A stretch of 45,558 nucleotides of DNA, taken from contig NZ_JWAJ01000113.1 of NCBI RefSeq assembly GCF_001068775.1, forward strand, positions 1 to 45,558, in the 5' to 3' direction. The notes beneath the pieces were generated by a model. That model saw only the letters and a list, made by a program, of their open reading frames with translations, did not search any database and was not told the DNA's origin. This DNA is from Streptococcus pseudopneumoniae (lineage in GTDB: Bacteria > Bacillota > Bacilli > Lactobacillales > Streptococcaceae). A program made the translations under genes and the position numbers. Every line of letters starts with the position of its first letter. Positions within the stretch are counted from its first letter, which is position 1. Of this stretch, positions 35,135-45,495 are shown in pieces.

Positions 35135-35704
35135 ATGACAAAATTACTTGTAGGATTGGGAAATCCAGGGGATAAATATTTTGAAACTAAACATAATGTT
35201 GGCTTTATGTTGATTGATCAAATAGCAAAAAAACAGAATGTCACCTTTACACACGATAAGATATTCCAAGCTGACTTAGCATCCTTTTTCCTTAATGGTG
35301 AAAAAATTTATCTGGTAAAACCAACTACCTTTATGAACGAAAGTGGAAAAGCTGTTCATGCATTGTTAACCTACTATGGTTTAGATATTGAAGATTTACT
35401 GATTATTTACGATGATCTTGACATGGAAGTAGGAAAAATTCGTCTTCGTGCTAAAGGATCAGCTGGTGGTCATAATGGAATTAAGTCGATTATTCAACAT
35501 ATCGGTACACAGGTTTTCAATCGTGTAAAGATTGGTATTGGTAGACCTAAAAAAGGAATGTCTGTTGTTCACCATGTTTTGAGTAAGTTTGATCAAGAAG
35601 ATTATATTGGTATTTTACAATCTATTGACAAGGTTGACGATGCTGTAAATTATTATTTACAAGAAAAAAAATTTGAAAAAACGATGCAGAAATACAACGG
35701 GTAG
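35135..35704 (+). CDS. pth: Peptidyl-tRNA hydrolase
   Basis: A 189-residue enzyme that frees tRNA from peptidyl-tRNA dropped by ribosomes. [19 protein letters not shown] carries the catalytic His at about residue 20. [13 protein letters not shown] and the Asp in [16 protein letters not shown] complete the active site. [12 protein letters not shown] is the family signature. It has a GAAAGGA ribosome site. It is followed four bases later by mfd, the standard streptococcal pair. Confidence 0.97.
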   Translation: MTKLLVGLGNPGDKYFETKHNVGFMLIDQIAKKQNVTFTHDKIFQADLASFFLNGEKIYLVKPTTFMNESGKAVHALLTYYGLDIEDLLIIYDDLDMEVGKIRLRAKGSAGGHNGIKSIIQHIGTQVFNRVKIGIGRPKKGMSVVHHVLSKFDQEDYIGILQSIDKVDDAVNYYLQEKKFEKTMQKYNG

Positions 35705-35708
35705 GCCA

Positions 35709-38700
35709 ATGAATTTACTAGATTTCTTTTTAGAGAATAAACAAATCCTATCTTGGCATGAGAACCTACCACAGAAACAAAGACAATTATTGCTAGGTCT
35801 TTCTGGCTCAGCAAAATCTTTAGCGATTGCTAGTAGTCTGAAGAGTCAGGATAAGGTTTTAGTGATGACTTCCACATATGGAGAAGCTGAGCGTCTGGTC
35901 AATGATCTAATCTCTATACTAGGTTCGGATCTGGTTTATCCATTTCTAGTAGATGATTCACCAATGGTCGAATTTTTGGTATCATCTCAGGAAAAGATTT
36001 TTTCTAGGGTTGAAGCTTTGCGTTTTCTAAGAGATAAGTCTCAAAGAGGGATTTTAGTTTGTAATGTCGCAGCTAGTCGGGTATTCTTACCAAATCCTCA
36101 AGTTTTTGATGATAGTGTCTTAGAACTTCAAGTGGGCCAGGAATGCGAACAAAGAGAATTAAAAAATCACTTAATTTCTCTTGGTTATAAGAAAGTTACA
36201 CAAGTTCAAAGTCAGGGAGAATTTAGCCTTCGTGGAGATATTCTAGATATCTTTGAAACTTCTCAACTATCTCCTTACCGAATAGAATTTTTTGGTGATG
36301 AGATTGATGGCATTAGAGAATTTGATACTGAAACTCAGCTTTCTAAAGACAGTCAGTCTAAAGTACTGATATATCCAGCAAGTGATATTTTACTAACTTT
36401 TGAAGATTATCAGCGTGGCCAGAAATTTTTAGAACATGAGATTGATAAGTCACTTTCTCCAACTATAAAGTCTTACTTAGAAGAAGTTTTTAGTTGCACG
36501 AAAGAGCAAGTTCTTCATGCTGATATTCGTAAGTTTTTATCTAATTTTTATAAAAAACAGTGGACACTGATAGATTATTTGAATCAAGTGCCCATTATCT
36601 TTGATGATTTTCAAAAAATCTTGAATCAGTACGATGCTTTTGATAAGGAAATCGCTAGCTACTTTACAGATGATTTACATAATGGTAAATCAGTGTCAAG
36701 TCTACTTTACTTTGTAGATACAGAAGGGATTTTAAAAAAATATCAGCCTTCTAGTTTCTTTTCAAATTTCCAAAAAGGGCTTGGAAATCTAAAATTTGAT
36801 CATCTGTATCAATTTAGTCAATATCCAATGCAAGAGTTCTTCAATCAGTTTTCTTTTCTGAAAGAAGAAATTGAACGTTATAAAAAATTGAAGTATACAA
36901 TTGTTCTTCAATCAAGTACCAAAACTGAATTAAAGAAACTGTCAACGATTCTTGATGAATATGATATTAAAGTTGATAATAGTAATGAAAGTGAAATCTG
37001 TAAAGGAACTGTCAATCTTGTTGAAGGAAATCTGCGACATGGGTTTCATTTTGTAGATGAAAATCTTGTATTTATCACTGAATATGAGATTTTTAAAAAG
37101 AAGATTAAACGGAAATATAGAAGACAAAATATCAGCAACGCTGAGCGATTAAAGGATTATAACGAGCTCCAAAAAGGAGACTATGTTGTTCATCAAATTC
37201 ATGGTATTGGGCAATATTTAGGGATTGAAACGATTGAAATCAAAGGAATTCATCGAGACTACGTAAGTGTTCTATATCAAAATGGAGATCGTATTTCTAT
37301 CCCTGTGGAGCAGATACAGACTCTTTCTAAGTATGTCTCTAGTGATGGTAAGGCTCCAAAGTTAAACAAATTAAACGATGGACGTTTTAAAAAAGCGAAG
37401 CAAAAAGTAAAGAGTCAAGTTGAAGATATTGCAGATGATTTAATTAAGTTATATGCAGAGAGAAGTCAACTTAAAGGTTTTGCATTTTCCAAAGATGATG
37501 AAGACCAAAACGCTTTTGACGAAGCATTCCCATATGTAGAGACTGAGGACCAACTTCGAAGTATCGAAGAGATAAAGAAAGATATGCAGGCTCCTCAACC
37601 GATGGACCGACTTTTAGTTGGAGATGTTGGTTTTGGTAAGACTGAGGTGGCCATGCGAGCTGCATTTAAGGCTGTCAATGATCATAAACAGGTTGTCGTT
37701 TTAGTACCAACTACCGTTCTTGCTCAGCAACATTACAGTAATTTTAAAGAAAGATTTGAACAATTTGCTGTCAATGTAGATGTTTTGAGTCGTTTTAGAA
37801 GTAAAAAAGAGCAGACTGAGACACTTGAAAAATTGAAAAAAGGTCAAGTAGATATTTTGATAGGAACTCATCGAGTTTTATCTAAAGATGTTGAGTTTGC
37901 TGATTTGGGGTTGATGATTATTGATGAAGAACAACGATTTGGAGTAAAGCATAAAGAAGCTTTGAAGGAATTAAAAAAGAAGGTTGATGTCTTAACCTTG
38001 ACAGCTACACCAATTCCTAGAACCCTCCACATGTCTATGTTAGGTATCCGAGATTTATCAGTCATCGAAACTCCTCCAACCAATCGATATCCTGTTCAAA
38101 CCTATGTTCTTGAACAGAATGATCGTGTCATTCGTGATGCTGTATTGAGAGAAATGGATCGTGGTGGTCAGGTTTACTATCTTTACAACAAAGTTGACAC
38201 GATTGAAAAAAAGGTTTCAGAGTTACAAGAACTGATTCCAGAAGCTTTGATTGGATTTGTTCATGGACAAATGAGTGAAATTCGTTTGGAGAATACGCTA
38301 CTTGACTTTATAGAAGGACAGTATGATATTCTTGTCACCACTACAATTATTGAAACAGGTGTGGACATTCCAAATGCAAATACTTTATTTATTGAAAATG
38401 CGGATCATATGGGTCTGTCTACCTTGTATCAATTAAGAGGTCGGGTTGGTCGTAGTAACCGAATCGCTTATGCTTATCTTATGTATCGTCCAGATAAAAC
38501 CCTGACAGAAGTTTCTGAGAAAAGATTAGAAGCCATAAAAGGTTTCACTGAACTAGGTTCTGGTTTCAAAATCGCTATGCGTGATTTATCCATTCGTGGA
38601 GCGGGTAATCTTTTAGGAAGTTCGCAGTCTGGTTTTATTGATTCTGTTGGTTTTGAGTTGTATTCTCAGTTGCTGGAAGAAGCGATAGCTAAGAAAAATG

Positions 38701-39191
38701 GAACTGACAAAAAACGTGAAAAAGGAAATGCTGAGTTAATTTTACAAATTGATGCTTATCTTCCGGATGAGTACATTTCAGATGAACGGCATAAAATTGA
38801 AATTTACAAGAGAATTCGTCAAATTGACAATCGTGTCAACTATGAAGAATTACAAGATGAGTTGATCGATCGTTTTGGAGAATATCCAGATGTGGTTGCT
38901 TACCTTTTAGAAATTGGGTTAGCCAAAGCATATCTTGATAAAGTATTTGTCAATCGTGTAGAAAGAAAGGTTAATAAGCTGGTCATTCAGTTTGAAAAAA
39001 TATCGCAACAATTATTTTTAACACAAGATTATTTCCAGGCTCTTTCTCAGACAAGTTTGAAGGCAAATATTTCAGAAAATCAAGGTTTAATCGAAGTTGT
39101 TTTTGATATTCGTAATAAAAAGGATTATGAGATTTTGGAAGGTCTTTTAACTTTTGGAGAATCATTAGCAAATATAAAAGAATCAAAATAG
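35709..39191 (+). CDS. mfd: Transcription-repair coupling factor Mfd
   Basis: A 1160-residue DNA translocase that pushes stalled RNA polymerase off damaged DNA and recruits UvrA. The N-terminal third is a UvrB-like UvrA-binding module (GEFSLRGDILDIFETSQLSPYRIEFFGDEIDGIREF). The RNA-polymerase interaction domain follows (GDYVVHQIHGIGQYLGIE). The helicase core has Walker A GDVGFGKTEVAMRAAF, DEEQ box MIIDEEQRFG, TATPIPRTLHMSMLGIRDLS and the motif VI region QLRGRVGRS. The ATG at 35709 lies four bases after the pth stop. An earlier in-frame start overlaps pth and adds no conserved residues. The N-terminal third differs more from pneumococcal Mfd than the helicase core does, as I recall it. Confidence 0.97.
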   Translation: MNLLDFFLENKQILSWHENLPQKQRQLLLGLSGSAKSLAIASSLKSQDKVLVMTSTYGEAERLVNDLISILGSDLVYPFLVDDSPMVEFLVSSQEKIFSRVEALRFLRDKSQRGILVCNVAASRVFLPNPQVFDDSVLELQVGQECEQRELKNHLISLGYKKVTQVQSQGEFSLRGDILDIFETSQLSPYRIEFFGDEIDGIREFDTETQLSKDSQSKVLIYPASDILLTFEDYQRGQKFLEHEIDKSLSPTIKSYLEEVFSCTKEQVLHADIRKFLSNFYKKQWTLIDYLNQVPIIFDDFQKILNQYDAFDKEIASYFTDDLHNGKSVSSLLYFVDTEGILKKYQPSSFFSNFQKGLGNLKFDHLYQFSQYPMQEFFNQFSFLKEEIERYKKLKYTIVLQSSTKTELKKLSTILDEYDIKVDNSNESEICKGTVNLVEGNLRHGFHFVDENLVFITEYEIFKKKIKRKYRRQNISNAERLKDYNELQKGDYVVHQIHGIGQYLGIETIEIKGIHRDYVSVLYQNGDRISIPVEQIQTLSKYVSSDGKAPKLNKLNDGRFKKAKQKVKSQVEDIADDLIKLYAERSQLKGFAFSKDDEDQNAFDEAFPYVETEDQLRSIEEIKKDMQAPQPMDRLLVGDVGFGKTEVAMRAAFKAVNDHKQVVVLVPTTVLAQQHYSNFKERFEQFAVNVDVLSRFRSKKEQTETLEKLKKGQVDILIGTHRVLSKDVEFADLGLMIIDEEQRFGVKHKEALKELKKKVDVLTLTATPIPRTLHMSMLGIRDLSVIETPPTNRYPVQTYVLEQNDRVIRDAVLREMDRGGQVYYLYNKVDTIEKKVSELQELIPEALIGFVHGQMSEIRLENTLLDFIEGQYDILVTTTIIETGVDIPNANTLFIENADHMGLSTLYQLRGRVGRSNRIAYAYLMYRPDKTLTEVSEKRLEAIKGFTELGSGFKIAMRDLSIRGAGNLLGSSQSGFIDSVGFELYSQLLEEAIAKKNGTDKKREKGNAELILQIDAYLPDEYISDERHKIEIYKRIRQIDNRVNYEELQDELIDRFGEYPDVVAYLLEIGLAKAYLDKVFVNRVERKVNKLVIQFEKISQQLFLTQDYFQALSQTSLKANISENQGLIEVVFDIRNKKDYEILEGLLTFGESLANIKESK

Positions 39192-39235
39192 TCACATTAG
39201 GAGTTATCTTTTTTCTTCTATAAAAGGTAGAAAAA

Positions 39236-39244
39236 TGGTACAAT
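39236..39244 (+). promoter_or_regulatory. Promoter of the rqcP-ftsH operon
   Basis: An extended -10, TGGTACAAT (39236-39244), lies 20 bases upstream of the rqcP start, with TTGAGG as a ribosome-site region. The -35 is poor. Confidence 0.5.
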
Positions 39245-39264
39245 AATAATTTGAGGTAATAAAA

Positions 39265-39531
39265 ATGAGATTAGATAAATATTTAAAAGTATCAAGAATT
39301 ATTAAGCGTCGTACAGTGGCTAAAGAAGTTGCAGATAAGGGACGTATCAAGGTAAATGGTATTCTTGCTAAGAGCTCTACAGATTTAAAAATCAACGATC
39401 AAGTCGAAATTCGTTTTGGAAATAAATTGTTGCTCGTAAAAGTGTTAGAAATGAAAGATAGCACTAAAAAAGAAGATGCTGCCGGTATGTATGAAATTAT
39501 CAGCGAAACAAGGGTAGAAAACGATGTATAA
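39265..39531 (+). CDS. rqcP: S4-domain ribosome quality-control protein RqcP
   Basis: An 88-residue S4-domain protein (Hsp15 family, formerly YabO/HslR). It binds stalled 50S subunits and helps RqcH add alanine tails to the blocked peptide. The S4 fold covers the first 65 residues: [21 protein letters not shown] and [28 protein letters not shown]. It overlaps divIC by eight bases, a conserved arrangement (yabO-divIC) in Firmicutes. It heads the operon that runs to ftsH. Confidence 0.95.
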   Translation: MRLDKYLKVSRIIKRRTVAKEVADKGRIKVNGILAKSSTDLKINDQVEIRFGNKLLLVKVLEMKDSTKKEDAAGMYEIISETRVENDV

Positions 39532-39892
39532 AAAAATTGTACAAATGAATAATTCTTTTATTCAAAATGAACACCAACGTCGTAAATACTTGATGGAAGA
39601 ACGACAAAGAAGAAATCGTTTTATGGGCTGGGTTTTGATTTTGATTATGTTGTTGTTCATCCTACCAACCTATAATTTGACTCAAAGTTATCAGCAACTA
39701 CTCGAACGTCGCCAACAGTTAGCCGATCTGAAAAAACAGTATCAAGAATTGAGCGATGAAAAAGATAAAGAATCAAATCTTGCAACCAAATTAAAGGACG
39801 AAACATACGCAGCCAAGTATTTGCGTGCAAAATATTACTATTCAAAATCATGGGAAGAAGTTTATACTATTCCGGACTTACTTCCTAGGTAA
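39524..39892 (+). CDS. divIC: Cell division protein DivIC (FtsB family)
   Basis: A 122-residue bitopic protein of the divisome that complexes with FtsL and DivIB to activate septal synthesis. It has a cytoplasmic basic N-terminus ([17 protein letters not shown]), one membrane helix at about residues 36-53 ([16 protein letters not shown]), then an extracellular coiled coil ([20 protein letters not shown]). The typical end is [26 protein letters not shown]. The eight-base overlap with rqcP suggests coupled translation. Confidence 0.96.
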   Translation: MYKKIVQMNNSFIQNEHQRRKYLMEERQRRNRFMGWVLILIMLLFILPTYNLTQSYQQLLERRQQLADLKKQYQELSDEKDKESNLATKLKDETYAAKYLRAKYYYSKSWEEVYTIPDLLPR

Positions 39893-39898
39893 TGTAAA

Positions 39899-40021
39899 AT
39901 GGAAAATTTATTAGATATTATTGAACAATTTTTAAGTCAATCAGATGAAAAATTAGAAGAGTTAGCTCAAAAAAATCATCTGTTACGGTTACAGGAAGAA
40001 GAGGAAAAAAAGAATGCGTAA
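39899..40021 (+). CDS. Conserved 40-residue acidic protein (SP_0009-like)
   Basis: A 40-residue open frame missed by length cut-offs: MENLLDIIEQFLSQSDEKLE, then [20 protein letters not shown]. It is helical and strongly charged, with a leucine spacing that could form a short coiled coil. It starts six bases after the divIC stop and overlaps the next gene by eight bases. Both points support translation, as does my memory of a similar hypothetical protein at this place in pneumococcus. The upstream ribosome site is weak (CTAGGTAATGTAAA). Function unknown. Confidence 0.8.
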   Translation: MENLLDIIEQFLSQSDEKLEELAQKNHLLRLQEEEEKKNA

Positions 40022-41282
40022 ATTTTTAGTGATATTGCTACTTCCTATTTTTTTAAAAAGTGTCCAAGTAGTAAGCACTGAGAATCCAGTTATCATTCCA
40101 AACCAAGAAGTTTATTCCTTAACCCACGCTTCGTATCACTTTTACTATCAAGATGTTATAGAATCTCCAAAATTTTATGGTGAAACATCTGTTTATTCTA
40201 CAGAAGATTTGATTAAAGAATCAGGAAAAGTCAATGCAGATACAAAATTATCTGTTTTAGAATGGAGATTAAATAAACAAGGACAGCCTATCTTTAAATT
40301 GTCTAATAATCAGTTTGTGATGGCCGATAAACGACTTTTATACGATAGTTCAATTGTCAACAATTTTTCTAAACGACTGTGGTTAGAACCTGAATTTATT
40401 GTCTATAATAGCCCTTATGATAAACAAGAATTAAAATCTACTTTGGTACCCTATCAAGATGTTGAAGTAGATATGTCTATTTTTGCTGGTGGGCATGAAT
40501 TTTTACATATCAAACAAACTGGTTGGATTTCGACGGATTATATTTCCAATGATGATAATAGAATCCAGAAAGTACAAGAGTTGTTATCTGCGAATTATCA
40601 AAATGAACAGTTTTCTATTTATGTTAAACAATTGAGTACAGGTAAGGAAGCTGGGATTAATGAAGATCAAAAAATGTACGCTGCTAGTGTTATGAAATTG
40701 CCTTATCTTTATTATGTTCAAGAAAAAATCAATCAAGGTGATTACCAACTTGACACGAAATTAAAGTATGTTTCCGAAGTTAATGATTTCCCTGGTTCTT
40801 ATAAACCTGAAGGAAGCGGAAGTCTCCCTAAAACAGCAGACAATAAAGAATACACAATCAAAGATTTAATCACAAAAACTGCAAAAGAATCTGACAATGT
40901 AGCTCATAATATTCTTGGTTATTATATTACGAATAAATCAGATGAAGCCTTTAAAAAAGAGATGGCTACTATCGCAGGTGAGGAATGGGATGTGACAGAT
41001 AAGTTGGCTTCAGCGAAAATGGCTGGTCAAGTTATGGAATCTATTTATAATCAGAATGGTTTTGTTTTAGAATCCCTATCACAAACAGCTTTTGATAATC
41101 AGAGGATTGCTAAGAATATTTCTGCTAAGGTAGCCCATAAAATTGGGGATGCAGATGAATTTAAACACGATGTAGGAATAGTCTATACAGATTCTCCTTT
41201 CATTATTTCAATCTTTACCAAAGATTCTGATTATGATACCATTTCTAAAATTGCTAAGGATGTCTATGAGGTCCTAAAATGA
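40014..41282 (+). CDS. Secreted serine hydrolase of the beta-lactamase class A fold
   Basis: A 422-residue protein with an N-terminal signal or anchor helix ([20 protein letters not shown]). About 170 residues follow that may hold SH3-like wall-binding folds ([35 protein letters not shown]). The C-terminal half is a penicillin-recognising domain. Its motifs are SxxK as Ser225-Val-Met-Lys228, SDN as Ser293-Asp294-Asn295, and Lys376-Ile-Gly378 in the KTG position. Such proteins in streptococci are not known to give beta-lactam resistance. A wall-related hydrolase or PBP-like role is more likely. It sits between divIC and tilS, overlapping tilS by four bases. Confidence 0.85.
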   Translation: MRKFLVILLLPIFLKSVQVVSTENPVIIPNQEVYSLTHASYHFYYQDVIESPKFYGETSVYSTEDLIKESGKVNADTKLSVLEWRLNKQGQPIFKLSNNQFVMADKRLLYDSSIVNNFSKRLWLEPEFIVYNSPYDKQELKSTLVPYQDVEVDMSIFAGGHEFLHIKQTGWISTDYISNDDNRIQKVQELLSANYQNEQFSIYVKQLSTGKEAGINEDQKMYAASVMKLPYLYYVQEKINQGDYQLDTKLKYVSEVNDFPGSYKPEGSGSLPKTADNKEYTIKDLITKTAKESDNVAHNILGYYITNKSDEAFKKEMATIAGEEWDVTDKLASAKMAGQVMESIYNQNGFVLESLSQTAFDNQRIAKNISAKVAHKIGDADEFKHDVGIVYTDSPFIISIFTKDSDYDTISKIAKDVYEVLK

Positions 41283-42556
41283 GAGACCGAGATTTTTTAA
41301 ATCATTTTCTAGAAAAAGGTTATTTTAAAGATCATTCACGAGTTATATTAGCCTTGTCTGGTGGATTGGATTCGATGTTTCTTTTTCATCTCCTTTCAAC
41401 TTACCAAGAAGAACTTGGGATTGAATTATTTTTAGCTCATGTAAACCATAAACAACGATTAGAATCAGACCATGAAGAATATGAATTAATAAAACTAGCT
41501 GAACAAGTTGGAGTTCCAATTTACGTAGCTCATTTTACTGGAGATTTTTCAGAAGCAAATGCTCGTCAATTTCGCTATAAATTTTTTAGGAAAGTGATGG
41601 GGAAAACTTCCTCTACAGCCCTTGTAACAGCTCATCATGCAGATGATCAGGTTGAGACGGTATTTATGCGAATGATTAGGGGTGTTAGATTACAACACTT
41701 ATCAGCTATTAAAGAAAGACAAGAGTTTGATAAAGGAGAATTGATTCGTCCTTTGCTGTCTTTTTATAAGAAGGATTTTCCTGAAATCGAGCATTTTGAA
41801 GATAGGACGAATGAAGAAAATTACTATTTTCGCAATCGAGTTCGTAATATTTACTTACCACAACTGGAAAAAGAAAATATTCAGGTGAAGAGAGCATTTT
41901 TAGAGTTTGGAAAAGAAGTATCTGACTATCAAATTGCTCTGACTGAATTATCTCAAACAGTCAATGTGGAAGATTTAACTCAGTTTTTATTCTTTTCTGA
42001 GGCAACACAGCGAATTTTGCTACAACAATACCTTAGTTGTTTTGCTGATTTAAATGTAACAAGAGAACAATTTCAAGAAATTCATCATATTTTAAAAACT
42101 AAGAGTCAATATCGCCATTATATAAAAAATGGTTATGAACTTGTAAAAGAATACCAGCACTTTCGAATTTGTAAAATCAGACCAAAGTCTGATGAAAAAA
42201 GTAGTGAGTGTGTGTTAAACTATCAAAATCAACTTCATTATGAAGGTTATTTATTTTCATTTGGAATCCCTCTAGAAGGGGAAAATATTCAAAAGATGAA
42301 TGTTTCTCGTGAAACATCTTTGATTTTAAGGCATCGACAGCCTGGTGATTATTTGATAAAAAATGGTCATCGTAAAAAACTAAGGCGACTTTTTATTGAT
42401 TTAAAAATTCCTAAAGAAAGACGAGAAAAAGCTATTATCATTGAGCAATTTGGAAAAATTTGTTCAGTTTTAGGAATTGAAATCAGTGATTTGAGTAAAA
42501 AAATGAAAAATGATATAATGAACACTGTACTTTATATAGAAAAAATAGATAGGTAA
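41279..42556 (+). CDS. tilS: tRNA(Ile)-lysidine synthetase
   Basis: A 425-residue ATP-dependent enzyme that turns C34 of the CAU-anticodon tRNA-Ile into lysidine so that it reads AUA. The PP-loop SGGLDSMFL is near residue 27, followed by [15 protein letters not shown] and [19 protein letters not shown]. The C-terminal domain carries [33 protein letters not shown]. It overlaps the preceding stop codon by four bases and is followed four bases later by hpt, the common tilS-hpt-ftsH order. A parS-like site lies inside at 42301-42316. Confidence 0.97.
   Translation: MRDRDFLNHFLEKGYFKDHSRVILALSGGLDSMFLFHLLSTYQEELGIELFLAHVNHKQRLESDHEEYELIKLAEQVGVPIYVAHFTGDFSEANARQFRYKFFRKVMGKTSSTALVTAHHADDQVETVFMRMIRGVRLQHLSAIKERQEFDKGELIRPLLSFYKKDFPEIEHFEDRTNEENYYFRNRVRNIYLPQLEKENIQVKRAFLEFGKEVSDYQIALTELSQTVNVEDLTQFLFFSEATQRILLQQYLSCFADLNVTREQFQEIHHILKTKSQYRHYIKNGYELVKEYQHFRICKIRPKSDEKSSECVLNYQNQLHYEGYLFSFGIPLEGENIQKMNVSRETSLILRHRQPGDYLIKNGHRKKLRRLFIDLKIPKERREKAIIIEQFGKICSVLGIEISDLSKKMKNDIMNTVLYIEKIDR
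42301..42316. promoter_or_regulatory. parS-like site inside tilS (one-base variant)
   Basis: TGTTTCTCGTGAAACA matches the 16-mer parS consensus TGTTTCACGTGAAACA at all but one central position. It is the only such site seen on the right arm of this window. Confidence 0.75.
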
Positions 42557-42560
42557 AATC

Positions 42561-43103
42561 ATGTTAGAAAAAGATATCAAGAAAATTTTGATTTCACAAG
42601 ATGAAATTACAGAAGCAGCTAAAAAATTGGGTGCTCAGTTGACAAAAGATTATGAGGGTAAAAATCCGATTTTAGTTGGAATTTTAAAAGGTTCTATTCC
42701 TTTTATGGCAGAATTGGTGAAATATATTGATACACATCTTGAAATGGACTTTATGATGGTCTCTAGCTATCATGGTGGGACTGTAAGTAGTGGTGTCATT
42801 AATATTAAACAAGACGTAACTCAAGATATTAAAGGTCGACATGTTGTCTTTGTAGAAGATATCATTGACACTGGTCAAACCTTGAAAAGTTTGAAAGATA
42901 TGTTTACTGCAAGAGAAGCAGCGTCTGTGAAGATTGTTACCATGCTTGATAAACCAGAAGGTCGCACTGTAGAAATCGAAGCAGATTATACATGTTTTAC
43001 AATTCCAAATGAATTTGTTGTAGGATATGGACTAGACTATAATGAAAACTATCGTAACCTTCCTTATGTAGGTGTATTGAAAGAGGAAGTTTACTCAAAA
43101 TAG
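42561..43103 (+). CDS. hpt: Hypoxanthine-guanine phosphoribosyltransferase
   Basis: A 180-residue purine salvage enzyme that joins hypoxanthine or guanine to PRPP, giving IMP or GMP. The PRPP-binding motif is [17 protein letters not shown]. The flexible loop [14 protein letters not shown] and the base-binding end ([22 protein letters not shown]) are typical. Its product IMP also feeds GuaB, encoded at 14691-16169. It lies between tilS and ftsH. Confidence 0.97.
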   Translation: MLEKDIKKILISQDEITEAAKKLGAQLTKDYEGKNPILVGILKGSIPFMAELVKYIDTHLEMDFMMVSSYHGGTVSSGVINIKQDVTQDIKGRHVVFVEDIIDTGQTLKSLKDMFTAREAASVKIVTMLDKPEGRTVEIEADYTCFTIPNEFVVGYGLDYNENYRNLPYVGVLKEEVYSK

Positions 43104-43119
43104 AAGGGTAAGTGTTTGA

Positions 43120-45078
43120 ATGCAAAAACAAAATAATGGTTTCATAAAAAATCCATTTCTTTATTTGTTGATGATTTTCTTGCTAGTGACAGGATTCCAG
43201 TACTTTTTTGCTGGCAGATCCGCTGGTCATAGTCAACAAATTAAGTACTCAGAATTGGTTCAGGAAATCACTAACGACAATGTAAAAGAAATGACCTACC
43301 AACCAAGTGGTAGTGTTATTGAAGTGTATGGTGTCTACAAAACTGCTAAGACAGAGAAACAGGAAACGGGAATTCAATTTTTTACACCCTCTGCTACAAA
43401 AGTAGAGAAATTTACAAGTATTGTCCTCCCATCAGATACAACTGTAGCGGATTTGCAAAAGTTAGCAAGTGAACACCAAACACAGATTGAAGTGAAACAC
43501 GAAAGCTCAAGTGGTATGTGGATTAACATCCTGGTTTCAGTAGTACCATTTGCTATCTTATTCTTCTTCCTCTTCTCTATGATGGGAAATATGGGCGGAA
43601 ATAGTGGACGCAATCCAATGAGCTTTGGACGTAGTAAAGCTAAAGCTGCTAATAAAGAAGATATCAAAGTTCGCTTCTCAGATGTCGCAGGCGCAGAGGA
43701 AGAAAAACAAGAACTTGTTGAAGTTGTTGAATTCTTAAAAGATCCAAAACGATTTACAAAATTGGGTGCCCGGATTCCAGCTGGAGTTCTCTTAGAAGGA
43801 CCTCCGGGAACTGGTAAAACATTACTTGCCAAAGCAGTCGCAGGAGAAGCTGGTGTACCATTCTTTAGTATTTCAGGTTCTGACTTTGTAGAAATGTTCG
43901 TCGGTGTCGGTGCGAGCCGTGTACGTTCTCTCTTTGAGGACGCAAAAAAAGCAGAACCAGCTATTATCTTCATTGATGAAATTGATGCCGTTGGTCGCCA
44001 ACGTGGTGTTGGTTTAGGTGGAGGTAATGATGAACGAGAACAAACCTTAAACCAACTCTTGATTGAAATGGATGGTTTTGAAGGAAATGAAGGAATTATT
44101 GTCATTGCGGCAACAAACCGTTCAGATGTTCTTGATCCGGCTCTACTTCGTCCAGGTCGTTTTGATAGAAAAGTATTGGTTGGTCGTCCAGATGTTAAGG
44201 GACGCGAAGCAATTTTGAAAGTCCATGCTAGAAATAAACCTTTAGCTGAAGATGTAGATTTGAAATTGGTAGCACAACAAACTCCAGGTTTTGTTGGTGC
44301 CGATTTGGAAAATGTATTGAATGAAGCAGCTTTAGTTGCAGCTCGTCGTAATAAATCAGTGATTGATGCTTCTGATATTGATGAAGCTGAAGATCGTGTT
44401 ATCGCTGGACCATCTAAGAAAGACAAGACAGTTTCACAAAAAGAACGTGAATTGGTTGCCTACCATGAGGCAGGACACACCATTGTCGGTCTAGTATTGT
44501 CAAATGCCCGTGTTGTTCATAAAGTTACCATAGTACCACGTGGACGTGCAGGCGGATATATGATTGCACTTCCTAAAGAAGACCAAATGCTTTTATCTAA
44601 AGAAGATATGAAAGAGCAATTAGCTGGATTAATGGGTGGACGTGTAGCTGAAGAGATTATCTTTAACGTCCAAACAACTGGAGCATCTAATGACTTCGAA
44701 CAAGCGACTCAGATGGCGCGTGCTATGGTTACTGAGTATGGTATGAGTGAAAAACTTGGTCCAGTACAATATGAAGGAAATCATGCTATGTTTGGTGCAC
44801 AAAGCCCTCAAAAATCAATTTCAGAACAAACAGCTTATGAAATTGACGAAGAAGTTCGTTCATTATTGAATGAAGCACGAAACAAAGCTGCTGAAATTAT
44901 CCAGTCAAATCGTGAAACTCACAAGCTGATTGCAGAAGCATTATTGAAATACGAAACATTGGATAGTACACAAATTAAATCTCTATACGAAACAGGAAAG
45001 ATGCCTGAAACAGTAGAAGAGGAATCACATGCACTATCTTATGATGAAGTAAAATCAAAAATGAGTGAAGAAAATTAA
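43120..45078 (+). CDS. ftsH: ATP-dependent zinc metalloprotease FtsH
   Basis: A 652-residue membrane AAA+ protease that removes damaged or regulatory membrane proteins. Two membrane helices flank an extracellular part ([20 protein letters not shown] near the start and [22 protein letters not shown] near 130-150). The AAA domain shows Walker [15 protein letters not shown], Walker [12 protein letters not shown] and the SRH region [22 protein letters not shown]. The zinc motif is HEAGH ([12 protein letters not shown]), with the third ligand Asp in [16 protein letters not shown]. The last gene of the operon; a terminator follows. Confidence 0.98.
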   Translation: MQKQNNGFIKNPFLYLLMIFLLVTGFQYFFAGRSAGHSQQIKYSELVQEITNDNVKEMTYQPSGSVIEVYGVYKTAKTEKQETGIQFFTPSATKVEKFTSIVLPSDTTVADLQKLASEHQTQIEVKHESSSGMWINILVSVVPFAILFFFLFSMMGNMGGNSGRNPMSFGRSKAKAANKEDIKVRFSDVAGAEEEKQELVEVVEFLKDPKRFTKLGARIPAGVLLEGPPGTGKTLLAKAVAGEAGVPFFSISGSDFVEMFVGVGASRVRSLFEDAKKAEPAIIFIDEIDAVGRQRGVGLGGGNDEREQTLNQLLIEMDGFEGNEGIIVIAATNRSDVLDPALLRPGRFDRKVLVGRPDVKGREAILKVHARNKPLAEDVDLKLVAQQTPGFVGADLENVLNEAALVAARRNKSVIDASDIDEAEDRVIAGPSKKDKTVSQKERELVAYHEAGHTIVGLVLSNARVVHKVTIVPRGRAGGYMIALPKEDQMLLSKEDMKEQLAGLMGGRVAEEIIFNVQTTGASNDFEQATQMARAMVTEYGMSEKLGPVQYEGNHAMFGAQSPQKSISEQTAYEIDEEVRSLLNEARNKAAEIIQSNRETHKLIAEALLKYETLDSTQIKSLYETGKMPETVEEESHALSYDEVKSKMSEEN

Positions 45079-45094
45079 TTATCTTAAATACTAT

Positions 45095-45130
45095 AAACAG
45101 AGGGGGCACAAGTTTTCTCTGTTTTTTTTA
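45095..45130 (+). terminator. Terminator of the ftsH operon
   Basis: AAACAGAG (45095-45102) / CTCTGTTT (45117-45124) with a 14-nt loop and a run of T. Confidence 0.8.
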
Positions 45131-45252
45131 AAAAAGTTGAGGGAACTCTAATTTAAATCAAAGATTTCTCTATATATATGAAAAATAAAATACAAGTTCA
45201 CTTATGTTAATGCTCTCTTAGAGGAAATGATTCAAATTTTCTGAAAATAAGA

Positions 45253-45422
45253 ATGCAACAGTTACTTGAGCAATATGAAGAAATGTTTTCCAAAAATGAT
45301 ATGTGCTTCATAAAAAACAATTATTGTAAGAAAAAAATTAACCAAAACTCTGGGCAGATGAGCGTTTCAAGGGACGCAAAGCCATGCTGAAAGAGTTACA
45401 GGAAGTAATTCAGAAGAATTGA
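45253..45422 (+). pseudogene. comX: Degenerate remnant of comX (competence sigma factor)
   Basis: The frame at 45342-45422 reads PKLWADERFKGRKAMLKELQ, then EVIQKN and a stop. It lines up with the ComX C-terminus as I recall it in pneumococcus (SNERFRGRQRVLRDLRIVF): R-F-x-G-R, then hydrophobic and basic positions in step. A second frame from 45253 (MQQLLEQYEEMFSKND) resembles the segment just before it in ComX, but is out of frame and separated by AT-rich bases with stops. No intact 150-residue gene is possible. The place, between ftsH and a tRNA-Glu, is where comX1 sits in S. pneumoniae. Confidence 0.6.
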
Positions 45423-45442
45423 AAAAAAGTTAAAAAAAGGTG

Positions 45443-45470
45443 TTGACAAAGTAAGAAAAGTCGGTATAAT
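45443..45470 (+). promoter_or_regulatory. Strong promoter of the tRNA-Glu (probably rRNA) unit
   Basis: TTGACA (45443-45448), a 16-bp spacer and TATAAT (45465-45470), both perfect. In pneumococcus this tRNA-Glu leads into an rRNA operon, which would lie beyond the window. Confidence 0.85.
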
Positions 45471-45495
45471 AGTAAGAGTTGAAAATAACAACTCC

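Larger units (their letters stand above)
45079..45442. other. ftsH-tRNA intergenic region, site of a lost comX
   Basis: About 360 bases of AT-rich sequence with no intact gene. It holds the ftsH terminator and, from about 45250, a decayed comX-like segment given separately. The part at 45130-45250 has no recognisable feature. One short frame, reading KIKYKFTYVNALLEEMIQIF before a stop, may belong to the same decayed gene. Confidence 0.6.

Noticed and set aside
35673..35708. Longer N-terminus for mfd
   Set aside because: The extra codons overlap the pth end in another frame and add residues not seen in Mfd proteins. The ATG at 35709 fits the family.
43374..44426. 350-codon open frame on the minus strand
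   Set aside because: It lies wholly antisense to ftsH and has a Ser/Arg/Thr-rich composition typical of the reverse complement of a conserved gene. No ribosome site or known motif.
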